Shown in pieces: positions 8,882-17,539 of a stretch of 64,000 nt of DNA; position 1 is the stretch's first letter; each line of letters begins with the position of its first letter. The position numbers and the translations under genes were made by a program. Source of the DNA: Gemmatimonadota bacterium. GTDB lineage: Bacteria; Latescibacterota; UBA2968; GCA-2709665. Below the pieces are notes generated by a model that did not search any database, had not been told where the DNA came from, and saw only the letters and a program-made list of their open reading frames with translations. The stretch lies in the NCBI GenBank assembly GCA_028874335.1, contig JAPPJY010000089.1:1-64000 (forward strand), written 5' to 3'.

Positions 8882-9712
8882 TCAGTACATCGCACCCGTT
8901 GTCACGCGAATGTCCTCCCCGTTGATGCCCCGCGCTTCGTCCCGGCACAAAAAAACCACGAGATCGGCGATTTCCTCCGGTCGGAGGAACCTGCCCTGCG
9001 GATAGGTTTTCATGACCTCCTCGCGCATGGCTTCACGGGAGAGTCCCTGGTCTTCCGCCCACCGCCGCAGATGCATTTCCCCCGATGGCGTCTCGATCGT
9101 AGCCGGGCTGACGGTATTGGCCGTTATGCCATGGGGAGCCGCTTCCAGCGCAAGAGACCTGCTGAACCCCAACAACCCGTGCTTGGATGCCGCATAGGCG
9201 CTGTAATTCGACGTGCCGATATGGGAATTGGTGGAGCCGATGGATACGATACGCCCCCAACCGTTTTCAATCATATGGGGAAGTGCATATCTGGCGCAGA
9301 GGTAGGGTCCGAACAGATTCACGTCAACCACGCGCCTCCACGCCCGGTCGTCGTGGTTCAGAATCGGATGTATTACATTCGTTGCAGCATTATTCACCAG
9401 AACGTCCAACCTGCCGAAGGTCCTGATGGTCCGGCCGATCATGTCCTCAACGTCCGTCGTGGAACTCACGTCTCCGTCCAGACCGATGCACCGTACGCCC
9501 GTTTCCCGGATTTCCCCCCGGGTTGCTTCGATCTCGTCGGCGCCCGCGAAATATTTCACCTCGCCTTCCACCCGCTTCACGCGCACGCTGCTCAAGGACA
9601 TGATGCAGACGTCCGCGCCCCGACCCGCCAGACGCAGCGCGATAGCCCTGCCCAGCCCGCTCGCGCCACCCGTGACAATTGCGGCGCGTCCTTTCAGGAA
9701 TCGATCTTCCAT
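8882..9712 (-). CDS. SDR-family oxidoreductase
   Basis: A 276-residue classical SDR. It has TGGASGLG near residue 15, LVNNAATN in the middle, serine in IVSIGSTNSH and the full YAASK catalytic motif (NYSAYAASKHGLLGFSRSLA). It is expected to be an NAD(P)-dependent alcohol/ketone oxidoreductase, substrate unknown. The ATG at 9712 has GGAAG seven bases upstream and is preferred over an in-frame codon at 9763. The gene lies between the fused methyltransferase and the second SDR. The two SDRs may act in sequence, or one may be non-catalytic. Confidence 0.85.
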   Translation of the reverse strand: MEDRFLKGRAAIVTGGASGLGRAIALRLAGRGADVCIMSLSSVRVKRVEGEVKYFAGADEIEATRGEIRETGVRCIGLDGDVSSTTDVEDMIGRTIRTFGRLDVLVNNAATNVIHPILNHDDRAWRRVVDVNLFGPYLCARYALPHMIENGWGRIVSIGSTNSHIGTSNYSAYAASKHGLLGFSRSLALEAAPHGITANTVSPATIETPSGEMHLRRWAEDQGLSREAMREEVMKTYPQGRFLRPEEIADLVVFLCRDEARGINGEDIRVTTGAMY

Positions 9713-9765
9713 ATTGCAACTTCCGCTGGCGTATGGGAGCGCACCACGTTCCAGAACCGGCACGG

Positions 9766-11514
9766 CTATGGATTCCGTCCGGCAGCCCTTATTTCCAGCA
9801 GGTACATCACCATCACGTTTTCCTGACCAAAACTCAGGTGGAAGGCGTCCGACAATTCGGCGACCCGCCGGATCTGGTCCGAGTTTTCATCGAATAACGG
9901 TCCAAAATGAAAAAAGCTGAAGTCGATGACCTTCGCTTCCAACCCGGCGGCCGAAACCAGCTCCGACGTCCGAATCTGGCTCAACGCCGAAATCTGCATC
10001 AGGTAGGCGATGCCCTCGTCGGCCAGCATCTCCGGCAGCAGGGCGACCAGGTGATCGAGTAGATTCCTGCCCCAAAAATCCGCGGGCCGGTGTCCGGTTG
10101 CCTGGCGGACCGGATCCACCGGCATCTGATAGAGGCTGCCGATCACCAGGTCATGGCGCTCTTCCGGAATATAAGTGTAGAGGTCCACAACCCGTCCGGA
10201 AATACGGTCGGCCACGCCGTTGCGAAACGCGTTCGTCATTGTATTGCCGATGGCTTCTTTCTGAATATCGATTGCAAGGACCTGCTCCGCTCCGTTCAAT
10301 GCGAGCTGTACCGAGAGGATTCCGGTACCGCACCCCACGTCCAGACAGCGTTTGCCCCGACCGGCGCCCGTTCGAAAGAGGTGCTTCCAGATCAGAAAGC
10401 TCCCCTGCGTGGGAGCGAATACGCCAGGATCGCAAGCAATTTCAGGAAATGGCAGCGGAAAGAGCGACCTCCCGGCCTCGTCCGCCCATGGACCCTGGAC
10501 GACCGCTGCATCCTTCCGGCTTCCGCGCAGCGGTGACGCCTGCTCACGCACGCGCTTTCGGCCGGGCCGGGTGCAGGCGAGCGTTTTTCCGGCTTTGGCA
10601 ATGTGATCCGGCGTGACGCCACAGCACCCGCCAATGATCTGCGCGCCCTCGTCCCGCCAGCCCCTGGCCAGCGCGGCAAAGCGCCGGGGGCCCACGGACT
10701 CGTCAAATTTCCAACCCGGATCCAGGTAGCGTCCCAGGTTCGGGTAAACGCCCAACGGCAGATCCGTAAAATCCCGCAGCCACGAGATCATCCCCGGAAC
10801 GTGATCCACCGGCAGACAATTGATCAGCAGGGCGCCAATCCCCAACCGTTGAAACCGGTGGGCCAGCCTGCCGAAATAATCGCCCTCAGGCCCACCCCAG
10901 TGCTGTCCGTGTACGCCACACAGACCCTCTCTGCAACGCCGAAAGCTCAGCCACACCGGAAGGCCGGTCTGGATCATCATTTCGATTGCGGGAAGCGTAA
11001 GGTCGTCCCGGACGATTGACATCGTCTCCATCAAGACAAGGTCGGGCGGTTCGTCCGCAAATACCCTTGCCAGCAGTTGCAAGCGCTCCAGCCGCTGAGG
11101 CGTATCGATGTCTCCGTTCATGCTGAACGCGACGGCGCATTCGTCGTCCCTGCCCAGCTCCTGATTCGCCTGGCGCGCCAGTCCGACGCCGCGTCGCGCC
11201 ACATCCATCCAATGCGATATACCCACGTCCGGCGTCGGTCCTCCCCCGCCAATCTCCGATCCCTCGAGGATTCCCCAGGTATTGGTTGAAATGACGTCAC
11301 ACCCGACTTCTGCAAAGCGCCGGTGCATATCGAGAACGGTATAGGGTTCATGGTACAACGCCCAGGTGCCCCAAAGGCTGTGATCGCTTATGGCGTGATC
11401 CTGAAGGCCCATGCGATCCAGTTCGGTTGCAACACCGCCATCCAGAATGACACAACGGTCCTCGACGATAGATCGCTGGATGCGGCGGTAGGCTTTCGAG
11501 AAGATGCGGCCCAT
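9766..11514 (-). CDS. Fused homocysteine S-methyltransferase / class I SAM-methyltransferase
   Basis: A 582-residue fusion in a single open frame. Residues 1 to about 310 form an S-methyl_trans TIM barrel (CVILDGGVATELDRMG; zinc cysteines in LLINCLPVDHV and IIGGCCGVTPDH, about residue 295). After a basic linker, residues 350-582 form a Rossmann methyltransferase with CLDVGCGTGILSVQLALNGA (about residue 390) and an acidic strand end AIDIQ. The fold resembles PrmA/HemK-type enzymes. One half would methylate a thiol and the other would use SAM. Whether a methyl group is relayed between them is speculation. The ATG at 11514 has GGAG ten bases upstream, but an ATG at 11607 is also possible. It is first in the catabolic run. 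Confidence 0.75.
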   Translation of the reverse strand: MGRIFSKAYRRIQRSIVEDRCVILDGGVATELDRMGLQDHAISDHSLWGTWALYHEPYTVLDMHRRFAEVGCDVISTNTWGILEGSEIGGGGPTPDVGISHWMDVARRGVGLARQANQELGRDDECAVAFSMNGDIDTPQRLERLQLLARVFADEPPDLVLMETMSIVRDDLTLPAIEMMIQTGLPVWLSFRRCREGLCGVHGQHWGGPEGDYFGRLAHRFQRLGIGALLINCLPVDHVPGMISWLRDFTDLPLGVYPNLGRYLDPGWKFDESVGPRRFAALARGWRDEGAQIIGGCCGVTPDHIAKAGKTLACTRPGRKRVREQASPLRGSRKDAAVVQGPWADEAGRSLFPLPFPEIACDPGVFAPTQGSFLIWKHLFRTGAGRGKRCLDVGCGTGILSVQLALNGAEQVLAIDIQKEAIGNTMTNAFRNGVADRISGRVVDLYTYIPEERHDLVIGSLYQMPVDPVRQATGHRPADFWGRNLLDHLVALLPEMLADEGIAYLMQISALSQIRTSELVSAAGLEAKVIDFSFFHFGPLFDENSDQIRRVAELSDAFHLSFGQENVMVMYLLEIRAAGRNP

Positions 11515-11635
11515 GCAGAATACGCTCCGGTGCGCCGGCGGCACGGCCGGCCGTCGACCGTTCCTGTTTGTCCGAAACGACAGAAAAGCGTCGCGATGAG
11601 GATCCATATGACCCGGTAATGAACCAACTCCGCCA

Positions 11636-11664
11636 AAGATAGCCCGGAATGGCGGGATGCACAA
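11636..11664 (-). promoter_or_regulatory. Possible promoter of the fused methyltransferase run
   Basis: On the leftward strand TTGTGC and TATCTT are separated by 17 bases. The -10 box matches consensus at 4 of 6 positions and the -35 is weaker. Transcription would start near 11,629. That would put either candidate ATG of the fused methyltransferase gene (11607 or 11514) within the first 120 bases. Confidence 0.3.
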
Positions 11665-11753
11665 ATGCAATTCTCACAACCTTCACGTCCCGGACCACCC
11701 GCAGGAACATCGGCCACGTTCGAATATCACGTTGATCTCGCGTGTGTATGTAC

Positions 11754-11782
11754 AAAAAAATCCCGGTGTTCCGAACCGGGAT
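11754..11782 (-). terminator. Rho-independent terminator, leftward
   Basis: An 8-bp stem (arms 11760-11767 and 11775-11782, loop of seven) is followed on the leftward strand by a run of T (11754-11760). It would end transcripts from fdhD-fmdB after they cross the MITE-like element, separating that operon from the methyltransferase run. Confidence 0.75.
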
Positions 11783-11791
11783 CCACAAGCC

Positions 11792-11943
11792 TAACAGTCC
11801 GTTGAGAAGGTCGCTCTGCAGGCGAGGTCGAAGGAAAGGCGTGCGACCGAGTCCCATCCTGCGATTCGGCGAGGGAGCGAAACGCAGGTTTTCGACCGCA
11901 AGGGCCGGCCGCAGCCCGGATGGACTATTTCAACGGGCTGCTA
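11792..11943. mobile_element. MITE-like element with TA-bounded inverted repeats
   Basis: The ends form an imperfect terminal inverted repeat. Positions 11792-11812 match the reverse complement of 11923-11943 at 16 of 21 bases, and both ends finish in TA, as expected for IS630/Tc1-type target duplication. The 110-base interior has no convincing gene. The interior (CGCTCCCTCGCCGAATCGCA-like on the leftward strand) resembles, from memory, small dispersed repeats in other bacterial genomes. The right end contains the TAG stop codon of fmdB (11941-11943), so the element abuts or has trimmed that gene. Confidence 0.55.
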
Positions 11944-12168
11944 ATTCAGTGAACATGCGCCGGGGCCTCTGGGGTCTCCGCAGGTTCCGCATGGTCCCGG
12001 GAGCGCACTCGCATCGGTTTGACCGCTGCCGCCGTTTACTGCAAAAACCGATAGCTGTTTCTCGAGATCGCTGCTGCCGCAGGACGGGCAGCAGGGTTCC
12101 TGGTCGCCCTGAATCAGCGTCTCGAACGGATGACAGCAACGGCTGCATATGAATTCGAATATAGGCAT
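11941..12168 (-). CDS. FmdB-family zinc-ribbon protein
   Basis: A 75-residue protein beginning MPIFEFICSRCCHPFE, the hallmark of the FmdB/CxxC_CxxC_SSSS family. Two CxxC knuckles are present (CSRC and CPSC). FmdB was named for a putative regulatory role near formamidase/formylmethanofuran genes, and its function is not settled. The start at 12168 has AAGGAG immediately upstream. The ribosome site overlaps the stop of fdhD, so the two are translated as a pair. The stop codon is supplied by the end of a MITE-like element. The tail (GPCGTCGDPRGPGACSLN) is short and cysteine-rich, as is usual in the family. Confidence 0.85.
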   Translation of the reverse strand: MPIFEFICSRCCHPFETLIQGDQEPCCPSCGSSDLEKQLSVFAVNGGSGQTDASALPGPCGTCGDPRGPGACSLN

Positions 12169-12178
12169 CGCTCTCTCC

Positions 12179-13009
12179 TTATTGCGCGACACGTTCGGGG
12201 TGCGCATACAGGTTGAAACCCTTCCGTCGAACGAATCCCGCAAGGGTAATACCCACATCGGATGCAAGATCCACCGCAAGCGAACTGGCCGCGGAAACGC
12301 TTGCAACAACGGGTATTCGCGCGACCGCTGCTTTCTGTACGATTTCAAAACTCGCTCTGCCGCTTACGGCCAGTAAGACGGCACCCGAAGACGCGCCCAC
12401 CAGACGGTCGAAAAGCAGGGCGCCCACGGTCTTGTCCACGGCATTGTGGCGGCCGACGTCTTCGGAGCACACAAGCGCACGGCCATCCCGGTCGAACGCG
12501 GCGGCGGCGTGTACGCCGCCGGTATGTGCGAATGTGGGTTGAATCCGCCTCATACCGTCTATCGATTCAATGAGCAATGTTGCGGGAATCTTCGGCCCGG
12601 GCGGCAACACGGAACAGCGCGCCACCAGGTCCGCAACGTCCTGCCGACCGCAGACACCGCACGCCGACGTCGTGAGTGTGCCGCGCCGGCTGGCGCTCAC
12701 CCGTTCAATATCCAGGCTGTGCCCGGGCGCGGGGAGCACGTCGATGGCGTTGCCGTATCCTTCGGTCCCCGGTCTTCCGCAGTGAAAGACTCTCCCCACG
12801 TCCTCGATTGACCCGATTATCCCTTCCGAGAACAGAAAACCCGCCGCCAGCCGCGCATCTTCTCCCGGCGAACGCATGGTAACGGCAACGGGGTCCCCCG
12901 CAACGCGGATTTCCAGGGGTTCTTCAATTGCGAGTTCGTCGCGGACAGAACGCGGCGGACAGCCGTCATCCATCCTCGAAACGACGCGCTGTGTAATCCC
13001 CGGGTTCAA
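12179..13009 (-). CDS. fdhD: Formate dehydrogenase accessory sulfurtransferase FdhD
   Basis: A 276-residue FdhD. The protein transfers sulfur from IscS to the molybdenum cofactor of formate dehydrogenase and is required for its activity. The conserved cysteine loop is present (TTSACGVCGRQ, about residue 110). So are the family segments RMIQPTFAHTGGVHAA-like and EDVGRHNAVDKTVGALL. The frame opens with TTG at 13009, preceded by GAGG at six bases. An ATG at 12973 is the alternative. It starts nine bases after the stop of fdhA and leads into fmdB, forming one leftward operon. Confidence 0.92.
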   Translation of the reverse strand: MNPGITQRVVSRMDDGCPPRSVRDELAIEEPLEIRVAGDPVAVTMRSPGEDARLAAGFLFSEGIIGSIEDVGRVFHCGRPGTEGYGNAIDVLPAPGHSLDIERVSASRRGTLTTSACGVCGRQDVADLVARCSVLPPGPKIPATLLIESIDGMRRIQPTFAHTGGVHAAAAFDRDGRALVCSEDVGRHNAVDKTVGALLFDRLVGASSGAVLLAVSGRASFEIVQKAAVARIPVVASVSAASSLAVDLASDVGITLAGFVRRKGFNLYAHPERVAQ

Positions 13010-13017
13010 CGTTAACC

Positions 13018-15756
13018 TCAGGGTGTATGTGGTTCCGGCACAATCGCTTCAATACGAACCGGACATACCTTTAGTTCGGCTGTTTCCGTCACCGGATCGT
13101 AGCCGGATCCTGTAAGTACATTTACCGGAACGTCATTGAAACCAAAACTCGCGAACACGGTGCCTCGGGGTGACTGCCGGGTCGCCTTCACCTTGATCCT
13201 GATGGACCCCCGCGCGCTTGACATCTGACACCAGCCGCCGTCGGTAAGACCCCATGCCGACACGTCCGTTGGATTCACCTCCAGCGTCTCTTCGGAAAGA
13301 AAATAGTCGATCCCCGCCGCCCTGCCGGTCTGGGTCCGCGTATGGTAGGCATGCAGCCTGCGACCGGTCGTCAGCCATACCGGAAAGTCGTCGCTGACTG
13401 TCTCCGCCGGATTGCGGTAGCGATGCTTCGTGAAAATACCCCGGCCGTTTGCAAATTCGCCTTCGTGCAACATCGGTGTGCCTGGATGTTCAAAGTCAGG
13501 GACCGGCCAGTGGTACTCGCCGTGCTCTATCCGATCCCAATCCAGCCCGGCGTATATTGGAGACAAGCTGCACAGCTCGTTGAATACATCTTCGGCGGAA
13601 GCGTACTCGAATCCGGGCGTTCCCATCCGTTTGGCAATCTCACTGATGATCCACCAGTCAGGACGGGCTTCGCCGGGGGGCGGGACCGCGGCACGCAGCC
13701 GCTGGACGCGCCGCTCGGTATTGGTACACGTCCCGTCCGTTTCGCCCCAGGCCGTTGCCGGCAGCACCACGTCGGCGAGTTCTGCGGTTTCGGTCAGGAA
13801 AATGTCGATAACCACCAGATGGTCGAGGCTCTGCAATGCGTGCGTGCAATGCGCCCTGTCCGGATCGGACACGACCGTGTTCTCCCCGTCGATCAGCATG
13901 GCGTGGATCCGGTCTCCGCACAGGTTCAACGCCGCCACCTTCGTAATGCCCGTTTCCGCTTCCAGACGCTTGCCGTAGAGCCGTGAGAATCTCGCCGCAT
14001 TCTCCGGGTCGTCACAGGGCTGGAAGCCGGGGAATTTATCCGGAATGGCTCCTGAATCGCCGGCGCCCTGGATATTGTTCTGGCCGCGCATTGGATTGAT
14101 GCCCGTGCCCTCCCGCCCCACGTTTCCCGTCATCAGCGCGAGATTGCACAGGCTCTGGACATTGTCGACGCCGCAGATATGCTCGGTTATTCCCAGCGTA
14201 TAGTAGATCGCGCCCCGGTCCGCCATACCGTACCAGATCGCGGCGAGTTCGATATCCTTCGCAGGCACCCCCGTAATCCGCTCGGCCCACTCCGGGGGAT
14301 ATTCCTTGACATGCTCGAGCAAGTCTTCAGACTTCACGGTCCGGCTATTGACAAAGTCCCTGTCAACGAGTCCTTCCCGCGCAATGACGTGGGCCATTGC
14401 CAGCAGTAGAGCGACATCCGACCCGACCCGCAACGGAAGATAGAGATCCGCCATCTCCGCCAGCGGAATGCGCCGCGGGTCCGCGACGATCAGCTTTGCG
14501 CCGCCCCGTATTGCTTTCTTCAGTCGCGTCGCCGCCACCGGATGACACTCGGTCATGTTCGTCCCGATGCAGAAGAACACATCGGGCTTGTCCATATCGA
14601 CCAGCGGATTCGACATCGCGCCCCTTCCGACCGTGGCTGCCAGACCGGCAACCGTTGGGGCGTGTCAGGCACGGCTGCAGTTGTCTATGTAATTGGTACC
14701 GAATCCGGCGCGGATAAATTTCCCCATCACGTACGCGGCCTCGGTAGGCGCGCGACCCGACGCCACTCCGTACGCGCTGAATTTCCCGTGCTTCGCTCGA
14801 GCATCGCTGAAACCCCCAGCAGCGCGATCCAGTGCCTCCTCCCAGCCGGCTTCGTGCAGCTTACCGTCTCCACGGCGCACGAGCGGCGCCTTCAGGCGAT
14901 CGCGGTGATGCACGAAGTCGAACGCGAATTGCCCCTTTACACAAAGCGCGCCCTCGTTCGCCGGGCCGTCCATCGCGGGCTGGATGCCCACGATCCGCTC
15001 CCCTTTGGTCATCAGGTCCACGGAACACCCCACCCCACAATACGGGCAGGTCGTTCGGGTCTTTTCAATCTTCCCCGGTTCGCCGGAGGCCCTCAATGCC
15101 TTCCTGTCAGCAAGCGCGCCCGTGGGGCAGGTCTGAATACACTGCCCGCAGAACGTACAGGACGACTCCTTCAGCAGGCCGTCGAACTCGGTTACGATCT
15201 GCGTCTCGAACCCACGGCCCATCACGCTGATCGCGTCGTCTCCCTCCTGTTCGGCACACACGCGGACGCAACGGTAGCAGGAGATACATCTGTCGTAGTC
15301 CCGCAACAGAAACGGATTGTCGTCCTCCATCTTGCTGCGTCCGGAAAGAGCGCCACTGAACCTGCCGGTGCGCGCGCCGTATCGATCCGCAAGCGTGGAC
15401 AGTTCCTGCGAGGCATATCCGCAGAGGGGATCCACATCGATCTCGGGGTTTTCGGACGCCACCATCTCCAGCAACACCTTTCGATACTTCCGTATCTCAT
15501 CCGTTTCCGAACGAACGACCATACCGGGCGTCACGGGTGTGGTGCAGGAAGCCACGGGAGTTTGTGCCCCTTCCACGTCGACCACGCAGAGGCGGCAACC
15601 TCCGAAGGGCTTCAGCCGCGCGTCGTAACACAGGGTCGGCACGGATATCGAGTGCCTTTGCGCAACGTCGAAAATGGTTTCTCCGTGGGAGAACCGGACC
15701 GTCTCGCCGTCAAGGGTCATTGTGGCTGTCTTGCCGCTATCCATGTCTTCGACCAT
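13018..15756 (-). CDS. fdhA: Formate dehydrogenase alpha subunit, selenocysteine-containing (TGA read-through)
   Basis: A 912-residue molybdopterin oxidoreductase whose frame is interrupted only by a TGA at 14665-14667, codon 364. The surrounding peptide DNCSRA-(TGA)-HAPTVAGL aligns exactly with the formate dehydrogenase active site, where the residue is Sec or Cys. The N-terminus is NuoG-like: a plant-type 2Fe-2S domain (CYDARLKPFGGCRLC), 4Fe-4S sites (CISCYRCVRVC, CTFCGQCIQTCP), then the Mo-domain cluster TTCPYCGVGC. The C-terminus is a molydop-binding domain. It oxidises formate to CO2 and passes electrons to the NAD-reducing beta subunit. The ATG at 15756 has AAGGGGAG upstream. A normal stop would truncate the protein just before the catalytic residue, leaving two meaningless halves. 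Confidence 0.93.
14635..14664 (-). promoter_or_regulatory. Bacterial SECIS element in fdhA
   Basis: Starting 11 bases after the TGA, the mRNA can form a seven-pair hairpin (GGTTGCC / GGCAGCC, one U-G pair) closed by the loop GGTCT at 14635-14653. Spacing, stem and loop agree with the Escherichia coli fdhF SECIS, whose apical loop also contains GGUCU 11 bases from its UGA. This is the SelB-binding signal that recodes UGA as selenocysteine. Confidence 0.88.
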
Positions 15757-15803
15757 CACTCTCCCCTTCCCGGATTCTGGCGTCGCGTCAGCACCGACGC
15801 GGG

Positions 15804-17468
15804 CTACTGCCGCAACACGTGCCGTTCGACCTGATCCGGAAAATACTTCATCAGGCTCTCCGTCACCAGAGGAGCCGCCGTGCCCAGACCGCACGCGCTG
15901 GTGGCCATCATGGCCAGGCCGATATCATGTACCTCCGCCCGCCATTGCCCCACCTGCCCCGGCCCGTTAACGCCGTTCAGCCGCTCCACCAGCCGGCGCG
16001 TGCCGATGCGGCACGGAAAACACTTGCCGCAGGACTCGTCGGCAAAAAAGGCCATCGCGCCGTGGGCAACTTCGACCATGTCCCTGCTGTCGTCGAAGAC
16101 GATGATGCCCCCGGCGCCGAGAAAGGACCCGTAACCTCGGAGGCTGGGTTCATCGAGCGTCGCTTCCAGCGCGTCACCCGCTACAAAGCCACCCGACAAT
16201 CCCGCCATGGTGACCGCCTGGATGTCCCGGCCGCCGGGGGCGCCGCCGCCCCAATCGTAAAGCAGTGTTCTCAGTGGCAGGCCGAAGGGGACTTCGTAGT
16301 TGCCCGGACTCTCGATATCGCCCGACAGACTGATGACTTTCGTGCCTGGCTGGCCGTTCAATCCAAGACTCCGGTACCAATCCGCGCCTTTTCGGATGAT
16401 CTGAGGTACGGCAACCAGGGTTTCAACGTTGTTCACCGCAGTCGGCAGGTCCTCAAACCCATGGGTAACCGGATAAGGCGGCCGGTTTCTTGGGAACGGA
16501 TGCCTGCCTTCCAGGCTGTTCAGTAACGATCCCTCTTCGCCGCACACATACGCCCCTCCGCCGCGCCGGATGTGTATCCGGAAATCGAAATCCGTCCCCA
16601 GAATGCCATCGCCAACCAAACCGGCGGCCTCCGCTTCTTCGATGGCGCTTTCCAGAATGCTCAGTGTTTGCGGATATTCGTACCTCAGGTAGATGAACCC
16701 CCGCGTGGCGCCGGTTGCGTACGCGGCGATGACCATGCCCTCCAGTACCGCATGCGGATCATAGTCCAGCAGGGCCCGATCCTTGAAGCAGCCGGGTTCT
16801 CCCTCGTCTGCGTTGCAGACAACCGTTTTCGGACCGCCCGCGGCTTCAGATACCGCCTCCCACTTCGCGCCTGTGGGAAAGCCCGCGCCTCCGCGGCCGG
16901 CCAGCCCGCTTTCCGTGACCCGCTCCACGACCTCTGCCGGCTCCATCCCGGATATCGCTCTCTTCAGTCCGCAGTACCCCTTTGAGGCGCGATACCCTTC
17001 GAGGTTCGAGCGGTTCGGCGCGCGAATATGTCGAAAGACGCACTCCTCCAGCCGGCCGGGGTTTTCCGCCGGCAGCGGCGTCGGGTCCTCCCTCATGCGC
17101 CGTGCATCCGTCCCCACGAGAACCCTGTGGTTCTGTATTACCGGGACCGGTTCATCGCACCTGCCCGCACACGCCATCGGGGCGCCATTCAGGGTATCGC
17201 ACATCTCCTGCGCGCCGCGAAGCGCGCATATCGGCCCGGTGCAAACGCGGAATCCATCAAGTCCGCCGGGCTTGCGGGAAATGTGATGATAGAACGTTAC
17301 GGTACCGAACAAGTCTGCCAGCGGCGTTTTCAACCCGGCGGAAATGGCCCCGATGGCCTCATCGGAGACATACCCGTCCCGATCGTGGAACGCGTGCAAC
17401 AGCGGCAACAGCGGCGCAGGTTCGTCTTTCCAGCGTCGAACCAGTTCGGCGTCCGAAGGGTCCGCCAT
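15804..17468 (-). CDS. NAD-dependent formate dehydrogenase beta subunit (NuoE-NuoF fusion)
   Basis: A 554-residue fusion. Residues 1 to about 150 are a thioredoxin-like 2Fe-2S domain of NuoE type, with the four cysteines in CTGPIC and CAGRC. The rest is NuoF-like: the FMN/NADH site GRGGAGFPTGAKW, a SLBB segment and the C-terminal 4Fe-4S ligands ESCGKCFPC plus a distal Cys in TSACGLG. It takes electrons from the alpha subunit and reduces NAD+. The ATG at 17468 has GGGAG at six bases, and an upstream in-frame codon at 17513 lacks this. It is the first gene of the formate dehydrogenase operon, 47 bases ahead of fdhA. It could be misnamed complex I NuoF, but no other complex I genes are nearby. 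Confidence 0.88.
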   Translation of the reverse strand: MADPSDAELVRRWKDEPAPLLPLLHAFHDRDGYVSDEAIGAISAGLKTPLADLFGTVTFYHHISRKPGGLDGFRVCTGPICALRGAQEMCDTLNGAPMACAGRCDEPVPVIQNHRVLVGTDARRMREDPTPLPAENPGRLEECVFRHIRAPNRSNLEGYRASKGYCGLKRAISGMEPAEVVERVTESGLAGRGGAGFPTGAKWEAVSEAAGGPKTVVCNADEGEPGCFKDRALLDYDPHAVLEGMVIAAYATGATRGFIYLRYEYPQTLSILESAIEEAEAAGLVGDGILGTDFDFRIHIRRGGGAYVCGEEGSLLNSLEGRHPFPRNRPPYPVTHGFEDLPTAVNNVETLVAVPQIIRKGADWYRSLGLNGQPGTKVISLSGDIESPGNYEVPFGLPLRTLLYDWGGGAPGGRDIQAVTMAGLSGGFVAGDALEATLDEPSLRGYGSFLGAGGIIVFDDSRDMVEVAHGAMAFFADESCGKCFPCRIGTRRLVERLNGVNGPGQVGQWRAEVHDIGLAMMATSACGLGTAAPLVTESLMKYFPDQVERHVLRQ

Positions 17469-17539
17469 TCCACACTCCCTATCGATGCCAGATTGGCAGA
17501 AAATAACGCCCACCGGCTTCCTGCCGGCGGGAGACGATC

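Noticed and set aside
8414-9826. A 470-codon rightward frame across the two SDR genes
   Set aside because: It is antisense to two proteins with clear TGGxxxG and NNA motifs. Its own translation is low-complexity and Arg/His-rich.
14542-15834. A 430-codon rightward open frame across fdhA
   Set aside because: It is antisense to fdhA, whose domains and Fe-S cysteines are clear. Its protein has no recognisable motifs. GC-rich antisense frames of this length are common here.
14616-15894. Reading fdhA as two separate genes or a nonsense pseudogene
   Set aside because: The TGA falls exactly at the known Sec/Cys position and is followed by a correctly spaced SECIS hairpin. Both flanks are intact and collinear with formate dehydrogenases.
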